From Ruminococcus flavefaciens (GTDB lineage: Bacteria > Bacillota > Clostridia > Oscillospirales > Ruminococcaceae): a DNA stretch of 14,668 bases. The stretch lies in assembly GCA_004554385.1 (NCBI GenBank), contig SFMO01000075.1, positions 1-14,668 on the forward strand, read 5' to 3'. Shown here piece by piece: positions 5,260 to 11,969 of the stretch (the stretch's first letter is position 1; the number at the start of each line of letters is the position of its first letter). The position numbers and the translations under genes were made by a program. The notes beneath the pieces are model-generated. The model saw only the letters and a program-made list of their open reading frames with translations. It was not told where the DNA came from and searched no databases.

Positions 5260-7344
5260 TTAAAAATTATCGTTTTCAAGTGTAAGTTTTTCGCCATTAT
5301 ACGTAATATCGAACAAGGTCTTATCTATCTGTATACGCTTGCGGTCCATATAGTCAAGTACATTGACAGGTGTATCGACCACTATATGTACCTCGGCTTC
5401 ATTATGGCGGACAGATGTATTCTTGGTAAATCCGCCGATACCGAGAGCCTGCTTGCCTGCCACCTTCAGACCGAAGGATGCCATGTCAATGGAAATATCC
5501 GTAGCGCCCTCCAGCGCCGCAACAGCCGAACAGCGCTCGCCCTTGACAGTTATGAAGCAGCTTGCTTCCCTTATAGAAAAATCCGTCTTTTCGCCGTCAA
5601 GAGTACCTATTCCCACAAGCTCGACTCCCGTCATGAATATCTTCACGGAGGTCTTGAAAATAGTGATATTATCGCTCTTTCCGATAGAACCAATGGCTGT
5701 TCCTCTTGCAGAATTCATCTCCATGCCGATGTCGCAATCGTGTATTACCATTTCACTTTCAGCATACAGCGCTCCGATGCCTACATTTATATCTCCCTGT
5801 ACATTCAGTCTGTACTGACCTGCGTTTATCCTTATGATACCGCCGTTTCCCGAGCCTATTGCCACTCCGTTCTCGCCGTGGGCATTTACGGTTATTCTGC
5901 CTGACTGCTCAAATATCAGCTCGCCGTGGAGAAGTCCTGCGCCGTTGCCGATGCCATAGAACTCCTTGGCATCCACATTTATCTCCAGCTTGCCCTCGCC
6001 TGCAACAGTGAGCCTCGATGAAGCAGGCACACGTATGCCGCCCATATCCAGCTTGTTTTCGCCGCTGAGAACAAGTGTTACATCGTTATCCTCGCCTATG
6101 TCGATACATGGCTTGTTTTTTATGCTCGTAAGCCATGCATTTTCAAGGGTGATCCTTCCGCAGAATCCCTTGCGGGTTTCTATGCGTATCTGCGAATCCA
6201 GCTCGGAGTTTCCTTCTATACTGATATCACCGTTGCCGTTGGCTCCCGCAATTATACACTTCATGCCTGACTGCATAAGCCTGTCAAGAGATATGCGCTC
6301 GGCACTGTCTGCAATATAGACCTGCTGACCGATACCATCCTCACGCTCCTGATGATAACGCCTTATCATCTGCCTGATGTCCTCGGGGATAGAGTCGATT
6401 ATCTCGGGAGATGGTCTTGCGGTAAAATAGCCCTGAACAAGGTCAGCTCCGAGAAGTATCACCGTATGGAGCTCCTCAGCAGTCTCTACGCCCTCTGCAA
6501 GGGCAAGAATGTCGTTCTCATGGCAGAAGTGGATTATCTCCCTTACAAAATGGCGCTTTTTGGGACTGTTCTGTATATCCGTCAGAAGTGAACGGTCTAT
6601 CTTTACAAAGTTCGGCATATAGCGAAGGAGATTGCCTGCATTGGAATATCCCGAGCCGTAATCGTCGATAGCCATTTTTACGCCCATATTCCTGTATCGC
6701 TCTTTAAGAGCCTCAAGTCTTTCATCATCTATCTCAGACTGCTCGGTCATCTCGACAACTGCTGTATCAGCATGTTTGAGGAGCATTTTGGTAACGCTTC
6801 TGAAGTCTTCCACGCTCAGCTTTACTTCGGGGATGCTGTTGATGAACACGGACCTGCCGAAGAAATCGCTCTTTCGCAGGTCTATTATCCCGAGCACATT
6901 AAGGAAGGTACCGCGCTCTATATCGGGAAGCCTGTTTACAAGCGCCGCATACTTCAGTATGTGGAAGGGCATGAGCTTCATTGAGCTTTTTGGTCTCATC
7001 AGTGCTTCATAGGAGAATATCCCGCCGTCTTTTGTGTTGACGATGGGCTGGAAATAGTATTCAAAGAGGTTCTCATCTATGATATGCTCTGTCTCCTCAA
7101 GCTCTGCACGTTCAGTCTCCGAAAGACCTGCAAGCTTATGGTCAGCAGCACCGCTCTGGCTCTTCAGAAGTATTATCAGCTCCGCGAGAGTATCAGCGTC
7201 ATCTAATATCAAGGTGTCAGTTTCATTTCTGTGACTGCTGCGGAGCTTTTCCATAAGCGCTTTTCTGTCGCTGTCCGACGAAAGCTCTATGAGCCCCTGA
7301 AACAGGTCATGTATCCATTCATAGCTGCGATCATTTTCAGACAT
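5260..7344 (-). CDS. EAL-domain cyclic di-GMP phosphodiesterase fused to a C-terminal Gly-Ile-Gly beta-helix (694 aa)
   Basis: Residues 1-85 are helical and unassigned. The EAL domain (about 92-330) has every expected catalytic residue: Glu113 in YEALMRP, Asn169, Glu198 in EMTE, Asp227-Asp228 in IDDYGSGYS, Lys248, Glu284 in EGVE and Gln304 in QGYF. It should therefore hydrolyse c-di-GMP to pGpG. From about 350 the chain becomes a beta-rich repeat region to the end, with turns of the type GIG/AIG at about 464, 496, 522, 551, 578, 608 (degenerate, AVAAL) and 635, spaced about 28 residues apart. Such repeats are typical of secreted surface beta-helices, yet no signal peptide or membrane helix is visible, so this one appears cytoplasmic. 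GGGGGAG precedes the ATG. It is transcribed divergently from the dockerin-bearing surface protein at 7599. Confidence 0.9.
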   Translation of the reverse strand: MSENDRSYEWIHDLFQGLIELSSDSDRKALMEKLRSSHRNETDTLILDDADTLAELIILLKSQSGAADHKLAGLSETERAELEETEHIIDENLFEYYFQPIVNTKDGGIFSYEALMRPKSSMKLMPFHILKYAALVNRLPDIERGTFLNVLGIIDLRKSDFFGRSVFINSIPEVKLSVEDFRSVTKMLLKHADTAVVEMTEQSEIDDERLEALKERYRNMGVKMAIDDYGSGYSNAGNLLRYMPNFVKIDRSLLTDIQNSPKKRHFVREIIHFCHENDILALAEGVETAEELHTVILLGADLVQGYFTARPSPEIIDSIPEDIRQMIRRYHQEREDGIGQQVYIADSAERISLDRLMQSGMKCIIAGANGNGDISIEGNSELDSQIRIETRKGFCGRITLENAWLTSIKNKPCIDIGEDNDVTLVLSGENKLDMGGIRVPASSRLTVAGEGKLEINVDAKEFYGIGNGAGLLHGELIFEQSGRITVNAHGENGVAIGSGNGGIIRINAGQYRLNVQGDINVGIGALYAESEMVIHDCDIGMEMNSARGTAIGSIGKSDNITIFKTSVKIFMTGVELVGIGTLDGEKTDFSIREASCFITVKGERCSAVAALEGATDISIDMASFGLKVAGKQALGIGGFTKNTSVRHNEAEVHIVVDTPVNVLDYMDRKRIQIDKTLFDITYNGEKLTLENDNF

Positions 7345-7384
7345 AATACTCCCCCCTTACTGCGTAAAAACATGCTTTGTAAAT

Positions 7385-7413
7385 ATTATACCATTTTATG
7401 TCTGATTTTTCAA
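7385..7413 (-). promoter_or_regulatory. Promoter of the EAL/beta-helix gene
   Basis: In the minus direction TTGAAA (7413-7408) and TATAAT (7390-7385) are 17 bases apart, about 40 bases upstream of the start at 7344. It lies back to back with the plus-strand promoter at 7517-7545. Confidence 0.85.
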
Positions 7414-7516
7414 TAGATTTGAATTAAAGCTTCCAAAATTTACAATCAATTAAAAAATAAGACTCTGTCAAAGCGTATGACCATTCATCGGACATTTCAC
7501 CATGATGCAATGACTA

Positions 7517-7545
7517 TTGACTTTACAGCGGAAAAAATGTATAAT
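7517..7545 (+). promoter_or_regulatory. Promoter of the DUF285/dockerin gene
   Basis: TTGACT (7517-7522) and TATAAT (7540-7545) are exactly 17 bases apart, giving a leader of about 45 bases before the start at 7599. There is no room for a riboswitch in this leader. Confidence 0.88.
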
Positions 7546-7598
7546 ACTTATATAAAAACTTTCAGTAATGATATGAGATTTTTATGGGAGGTATCCAC

Positions 7599-10214
7599 AT
7601 GAATTCAAAACGAATAACTGCCGCTTTACTTGCTCTTTCAGTTTTCGGCTGCACTATGCCTGCTCTGAACGCAAATGCAGCTGATACAGTAACCACAACT
7701 GCCGTAAAGGCTGATGCAGCCACAGTTACTGCTGCGGCTCAGACTACCACAGCTAAAACAACAACTACTGCCGCTGCCAAGACTACGGCTCAGACAACTG
7801 CAAAAACCACAGCTGCAACCACTGTCAAGACCGACAGTGCTCCTTCAACTCAGGATCACCTTGAATATGACACAGCAACAGGAGCTCTCACTCTTCACGG
7901 AGAATTTACCAGCAGTGAGATAAGAAACTTCAGATACGCAGGTAAGGTACTGAGCATAACTGCGGCTGAGGACGCTGTATTCCCCGAAAATTGCAGCAAT
8001 ATGTTCTATTTCTGCAAGAGCTGCGAGAAAATGGACTTCTCAAAGGCTGATACCTCTAAAGTCAAGGTCATTCAGTCTATGTTTTCAAGCTGCGGCGCAC
8101 TCAAAGAGCTTGATCTCGGCAATTTCAATACAAGCGCCGTTACAAAGATGTCATACCTTTTCAGCAGCTGTACCTCCCTTGAATCAGTGGATATTTCTGC
8201 TTTCGACACAAGCCGTGTCGAAACCATGACGGGTATGTTCTCTAAGTGCTCGTCGCTGAAAAGCATAAATTTCGGAAAAATCGATACATCAAGCCTTAAA
8301 AGCATTGACTATATGTTCTCGGAGTGCAGATCGCTGGGTTCTCTTGATCTCAGTACGCTGGACTTTTCAAAGGTCTCCTACAGAAACTCGGTATTTGAAA
8401 ACTGCTATGAACTCAGTTCCTTAAAGCTGGGCGAAAAATCGGGAAACATCACACAGGGCATGAAGCTTATCAACTACGGCTGGTATAATGAAAAGGATCC
8501 CGATAAAAAGGTCAGCGGAGATGAGGAATTCGCCGCTTTCGAGAATACAGGCGTGAATACATATATCCGCAAAAAGCTGCCCGAGGAGCAGCTCTGCTAT
8601 TCCTTCGACAGCCGCACTAAAACTCTCACTCTCCACGGAAAAGTGGACAGAAATCAGATAAGCGGTCTCGTCTTCAAAAGAACGGTAATGAAGGTCACAG
8701 CCGAGGATGGCACCGTACTCCCCGATGATTGCAGCGAGATGTTCAAGCTGTATAATTCATGCACCATTGTTGACCTTTCAAATGCTTCGGGATCTCCGAC
8801 AAATACAAGCGCAATGTTCAAGGACTGCGAGAATCTCAGCAATATCAGCTGGGGAAAAATAGATACCTCAAATGTCACCGATATGAGCAGGATGTTTGAA
8901 TACTGCACAAAGCTCGATGCTTCCTGCGTTGAAGGACTTGATACATCAAGTGTTACCGATATGTCCTATATGCTTGACGGCTGCTGGAGCTTCTATGATC
9001 TTGACCTTTCGGGATATGACACATCCAATGTCACGAACATGAGCCACATGTTTGACGGAAGCTCTGCCCTTATATCCGTTGATCTCAGTAGCTTCGACAC
9101 CTCCAAGGTAACTGATATGAGCTATATGTTCTATTATGATCATGAGATCACAAGGCTTGACCTCGGGAACTTCGATACCTCAAATGTTACAGACATGAGC
9201 GGTATGTTCAATTCCTGCAACGGTCTTACCTATCTTAATACAAGCAGCTTTGACACCTCAAAGGTCACAAATATGTACGCAATGTTCTGCAACTGCGAGA
9301 ACCTGAAAAGCCTTGACATATCAAATTTTGATACAAGCAATTCAGCACATATGGGACTTCTGTTCAGTGCCTGCCGCTCGGCTCAGACTATCAAATTGGG
9401 AAATATCGACACATCGTCCGCTACCTCCATGCACGGAATGTTCACTGCCTGCGAATCCCTGAAGTCAGTTGATCTCAGCAAGTTCAATACGTCAAAGGTT
9501 AAAGACATGGAAGCAATGTTCCAGAACTGCAAAGCTATGAAAACTATAGACCTCAGCCCTCTCGACACATCAAATGTCACTGACATGGGGAATATGTTCA
9601 GAAACTGCTCGGGATTTGAAACTATCGATGTCAGTCCGCTTAAAACAGGCAATGTCACTGATATGAGCGGAATGTTTGAGGGCTGCAGCAAGCTCGTAAG
9701 TCTTGACCTCACCACATTTGATACAAGCAAGGTCAAATATGCATCACATATGTTCGACGGCTGTTCCGGGCTTGAGACACTTGACCTAAGCAGCTTTGAT
9801 ACCTCTGCGGTAACTTCATTCAACTTCATGTTCTACAACGATGACAAGCTCAGCACCATTACTCTCGGAGAAAAGTTCAAGAGCATTGAAACAGGAATGA
9901 AGCTCCGCAACGGCGGCTGGGCAAACAAGAGCGCTCCCGATAAATGCGTAAGCGGAAGCGGGCAGTATGCAGCTATCTCCAACAGCGGCAAAAACACCTA
10001 TATCTTCACAGGCAAAGCCGAGCCCGTTTCATTGGGCGACTGCAACTTTGACGGCGCTGTGAATACTGCCGACCTTGTCACCCTCAACAGCTTTTTACTC
10101 GGCAAAAAAACTGCTGCAACACTGACCACAGAAAGCTCCGATATCAACGGTGACGGCGCTGTTGATATATTCGATATGGTAGCCCTGAGAAAACTGCTCA
10201 TAAAGAATATGTAA
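7599..10214 (+). CDS. Secreted BspA-like/DUF285 repeat protein with C-terminal type I dockerin (871 aa)
   Basis: GGGAGGT six bases before the ATG at 7599 sets the start; an in-frame ATG at 7584 overlaps that site. A Sec signal peptide (about 1-27, ending ALNANA) is followed by a Thr/Ala-rich linker to about 80. Two homologous modules follow, opening with 'G-A-L-T-L-H-G' and 'K-T-L-T-L-H-G' and closing with 'G-M-K-L ... G-W ... V-S-G ... N-T-Y-I'. Between these ends run about 24-residue repeats, 'F-D-T-S-x-V-T-D-M-S-x-M-F-x-x-C-x-x-L-x-x-L-D-L-S': five or six in module one, fourteen in module two, most with a Cys after Met-Phe. The last 55 residues are a dockerin with two loops, GDCNFDGAVNTAD and SDINGDGAVDIFD. 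Expected role: cell-surface or cohesin-docked adhesion or binding protein. No enzymatic domain is visible. Confidence 0.93.
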   Translation: MNSKRITAALLALSVFGCTMPALNANAADTVTTTAVKADAATVTAAAQTTTAKTTTTAAAKTTAQTTAKTTAATTVKTDSAPSTQDHLEYDTATGALTLHGEFTSSEIRNFRYAGKVLSITAAEDAVFPENCSNMFYFCKSCEKMDFSKADTSKVKVIQSMFSSCGALKELDLGNFNTSAVTKMSYLFSSCTSLESVDISAFDTSRVETMTGMFSKCSSLKSINFGKIDTSSLKSIDYMFSECRSLGSLDLSTLDFSKVSYRNSVFENCYELSSLKLGEKSGNITQGMKLINYGWYNEKDPDKKVSGDEEFAAFENTGVNTYIRKKLPEEQLCYSFDSRTKTLTLHGKVDRNQISGLVFKRTVMKVTAEDGTVLPDDCSEMFKLYNSCTIVDLSNASGSPTNTSAMFKDCENLSNISWGKIDTSNVTDMSRMFEYCTKLDASCVEGLDTSSVTDMSYMLDGCWSFYDLDLSGYDTSNVTNMSHMFDGSSALISVDLSSFDTSKVTDMSYMFYYDHEITRLDLGNFDTSNVTDMSGMFNSCNGLTYLNTSSFDTSKVTNMYAMFCNCENLKSLDISNFDTSNSAHMGLLFSACRSAQTIKLGNIDTSSATSMHGMFTACESLKSVDLSKFNTSKVKDMEAMFQNCKAMKTIDLSPLDTSNVTDMGNMFRNCSGFETIDVSPLKTGNVTDMSGMFEGCSKLVSLDLTTFDTSKVKYASHMFDGCSGLETLDLSSFDTSAVTSFNFMFYNDDKLSTITLGEKFKSIETGMKLRNGGWANKSAPDKCVSGSGQYAAISNSGKNTYIFTGKAEPVSLGDCNFDGAVNTADLVTLNSFLLGKKTAATLTTESSDINGDGAVDIFDMVALRKLLIKNM
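7986..8438 (+). repeat. First DUF285 repeat block (5-6 coding repeats of about 72 bases)
   Basis: Coding repeats of about 24 codons with the core D-T-S-x-V-x-x-M-x-x-M-F-x-x-C. Units are diverged at DNA level, and the block is flanked by the conserved module ends. Confidence 0.75.
8715..9878 (+). repeat. Second DUF285 repeat block (about 14 coding repeats of about 72 bases)
   Basis: The same 24-residue unit as the first block but longer and more regular, with several near-identical cores DTSNVTDMS and DTSKVTDMSYMF. The longer array implies expansion after module duplication. Confidence 0.8.
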
Positions 10215-10240
10215 AAATTTACTTTTGAGTGGGTAAGAAC

Positions 10241-10277
10241 AAATCTCCCGAATGCTTTTGGAGCTTTCGGGAGATTT
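10241..10277 (+). terminator. Terminator of the DUF285/dockerin gene
   Basis: AAATCTCCCGAA (10241-10252) pairs perfectly with TTCGGGAGATTT (10266-10277). The inner GCT/AGC extends the stem, and TTTTATATT runs through its end. It lies 27 bases after the stop codon. Confidence 0.88.
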
Positions 10278-10305
10278 TATATTGCATTTGAAAAAAATGT
10301 GACAC

Positions 10306-10338
10306 TTTCAGACTATCACTTGAATGTTATTATTGAAA
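10306..10338 (+). promoter_or_regulatory. Candidate regulatory region of the second sigma operon with TTTCAnnnTATCA motif
   Basis: TTTCAGACTATCA (10306-10318) matches the block upstream of the paralogous sigma gene (minus strand, 5180-5168) and sits 63 bases before the start. TTTCA is mirrored by TGAAA at 10334-10338, as in the other operon but at different spacing. ACACTTTCA occurs twice (10302-10310 and 10355-10363). No clear housekeeping promoter is seen. Confidence 0.35.
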
Positions 10339-10381
10339 GCACGTTTTCCATGGAACACTTTCAAAGACAAGGAGGAGATCT

Positions 10382-10948
10382 ATGACGGGAAAAGAATACT
10401 TTACGCTCTATGAACGCTCGCGTGATAAAGCCTATGATGCGCTCTTTGAAGAATACTGCAATTACGTCTATGCTATAGTCTACAACAGACTGAGAGGAAC
10501 TGCCTCCCGTGAGGATATGGAAGAATGTGTCAGCGATATCTTTGCAGATGTTTTCTTCGGATTTGCCGAAGGGATCTCCGCAGACGGCGATATGAAAGGC
10601 TATATCGGTACTGTCGCCAAAAGGCGCTCCATAAACGCCTATCACAGACTCGCCGCACAGCAGCGGCATTTATCGGACAGTGACGAGGAAAAGCTCGGGA
10701 TCTTAAAATCAGACAAAGACATCGAAGCTGACAGCGAAGTAAAGGATACCACAAGCATTCTTCTCAGCAGGATAAACGAGCTGGGCGAGCCCGATTCAAC
10801 TATCATCCTCCAGAAATACTATTACGAACGCTCCTCATCAGAGATAGCCGAAATGCTGTCAATGAAGGCCTCCGCAGTACGTATGAGAGCTTCAAGAGCA
10901 CTTGAAAAGCTGAGAAAAACACTGGCAAACGACGGTATCACATTATAA
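10382..10948 (+). CDS. ECF-type RNA polymerase sigma factor, paralogue of 4522..5097 (188 aa)
   Basis: Region 2 shows 'E-E-Y-C-N-Y-V-Y-A-I-V-Y-N-R-L' then TASREDMEECVSDIFADVFF and 'Y-I-G-T-V-A-K-R-R-S-I-N-A-Y-H-R-L'. Region 4 includes LGEPDSTIILQKYYYERSSS, 'I-A-E-M-L-S-M-K-A-S-A-V-R-M-R-A-S-R-A-L-E-K-L-R-K'. The AS-RED-EEC-D-FAD and LGEPDSTIILQKY blocks are shared almost word for word with the other sigma factor, while the linker and N-terminus differ, so the two are duplicates that may read related promoters. AAGGAGG six bases before the ATG is a strong ribosome site. The anti-sigma-like gene follows after 13 bases, with its own site starting at the sigma stop. The target genes are unknown. 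Confidence 0.92.
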   Translation: MTGKEYFTLYERSRDKAYDALFEEYCNYVYAIVYNRLRGTASREDMEECVSDIFADVFFGFAEGISADGDMKGYIGTVAKRRSINAYHRLAAQQRHLSDSDEEKLGILKSDKDIEADSEVKDTTSILLSRINELGEPDSTIILQKYYYERSSSEIAEMLSMKASAVRMRASRALEKLRKTLANDGITL

Positions 10949-10961
10949 GGAGTTGAGTAGT

Positions 10962-11915
10962 ATGAAAGAAAAGCGTGGTTTTGATATGCTTAATAATGCA
11001 GACGATAAGGCAGTCGACCTTCTGTCAGAGGTCCCTGTACTCACCAAGAAAGAAAAAGAGAGGATGCTGGCTATGAGTAAGAAAAAGCTGGATACTATGA
11101 ACAGAGAAAGTAATATAAACACAAGCATCGGCGAGGTCGAGGTAAGCGGAGTTGAGCGCTACAAGCGTCCTAAGTGGCAAATATTCACCACTGCTGCGGC
11201 TTGCCTGCTCCTTGTGGGCGGTATCGCAGGTACTGCCTTTGCCTTCAGAGGAAGGGGCGGTTCTCCTTCACAGCAGTTCGCAGAGGTCGATGTGACAACG
11301 ACCGAGCCTGTGACAGAGCATGATATACTGCCGACAAATAACTTCGGAATGACCGATGAGGAGCTCAGTGCCGTTACAGAGCAGACCTATACCGCGCTCA
11401 ATGAGGCGATAATGGCTGCCGGCGGCTATAATGTCGAAATTGATACGAACGACTGCATGACCGACGAATCCGTCGAAAACATCTTCGGTTCAGATGACGA
11501 AGAAGCTCTGAAAGTCTTCGACGAGTGGAAAACACGTTACAACGGGTTCTGCAAAGTAACCGACAGCCGCTTCTCGTCTCTCGATGATGTGGAAAATTAT
11601 ATCTCAGACCGTGTATGCGGCGAATTCAAAGACAAACTTATAAACACTTTAAAGGAGAATTATCAGGCGAAGGCCGATGGTATCTACTGCCGCCAGCAAA
11701 CCGAGGGCTACTCGGAATTTTTCTGCGACGACTCAGCAAAGACAGAAATACTTGAGAAAACTGATTCTTCCCTTACCCTCCTGTCCACGGCTGTTCTGGA
11801 CGGCAATAAATTACCAATGAAGATAAATCTCGAACTCGAGGACGGCAAGTGGAAGATAGCAGAATTCATCAATTCTGCCTACAGCAATGATCCTGCCGGA
11901 CAATACAGCGAATAA
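10962..11915 (+). CDS. Membrane anti-sigma-like protein with an unassigned ectodomain (317 aa)
   Basis: The N-terminal 70 residues parallel the PASTA protein: FDMLNNADD, a Val-Pro-Val segment, 'E-K-E-R-M-L-A-M-S-K-K-K' and the juxtamembrane VEVSGVERYKRPKW. A membrane helix follows at about 73-95. The ectodomain (about 105-317) is alpha/beta, with 'D-E-W-K-T-R-Y-N-G-F-C-K-V', 'D-D-V-E-N-Y-I-S-D', three further Cys and an ending 'L-E-D-G-K-W-K-I-A-E-F'. The ending resembles NTF2-like or IseA-like extracellular domains, but I cannot confirm either. I start at the ATG at 10962, nine bases after AAGGAG, rather than at the in-frame TTG at 10953. It follows the sigma gene at 10382 and is most likely its membrane regulator. 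The different ectodomain suggests a different signal from the PASTA version. Confidence 0.8.
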   Translation: MKEKRGFDMLNNADDKAVDLLSEVPVLTKKEKERMLAMSKKKLDTMNRESNINTSIGEVEVSGVERYKRPKWQIFTTAAACLLLVGGIAGTAFAFRGRGGSPSQQFAEVDVTTTEPVTEHDILPTNNFGMTDEELSAVTEQTYTALNEAIMAAGGYNVEIDTNDCMTDESVENIFGSDDEEALKVFDEWKTRYNGFCKVTDSRFSSLDDVENYISDRVCGEFKDKLINTLKENYQAKADGIYCRQQTEGYSEFFCDDSAKTEILEKTDSSLTLLSTAVLDGNKLPMKINLELEDGKWKIAEFINSAYSNDPAGQYSE

Positions 11916-11918
11916 AAG

Positions 11919-11954
11919 AAATATCCCCGGACTTTTTACAGCCCGGGGATATTT
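11919..11954. terminator. Bidirectional terminator between convergent operons
   Basis: AAATATCCCCGG (11919-11930) pairs perfectly with CCGGGGATATTT (11943-11954) around a 12-base loop. TTTTT ends the plus side, and a T-rich stretch (ATTTCTTTTA) ends the minus side, so it can serve both the plus-strand gene ending at 11915 and the minus-strand gene ending at 11970. Confidence 0.85.
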
Positions 11955-11969
11955 TTGGCACGGCCTTTA

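Noticed and set aside
7231..7416. Plus-strand ORF opposite the start of the EAL gene
   Set aside because: It lies antisense to a well-supported gene and its promoter, has no ribosome site and no recognisable product.
7546..7598. c-di-GMP riboswitch before the surface protein gene, suggested by the adjacent EAL gene
   Set aside because: The leader from the predicted transcription start is only about 45 bases, too short for a known c-di-GMP aptamer.
7599..7700. Lipoprotein signal (Cys in S-V-F-G-C) on the DUF285 protein
   Set aside because: The residue at -2 is Phe, which does not fit a lipobox, and a good Ala-x-Ala cleavage site (ANA) lies further on; ordinary Sec secretion fits better.
7986..9878. 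Regular repeats of about 72 bases as a possible CRISPR array
   Set aside because: The repeats are in-frame coding units of the DUF285 type with gradual divergence, without the short identical repeats and unique spacers of a CRISPR.
10953..10961. TTG start for the second anti-sigma-like protein
   Set aside because: The TTG abuts the AAGGAG ribosome site with no spacer, while the ATG at 10962 has normal spacing.
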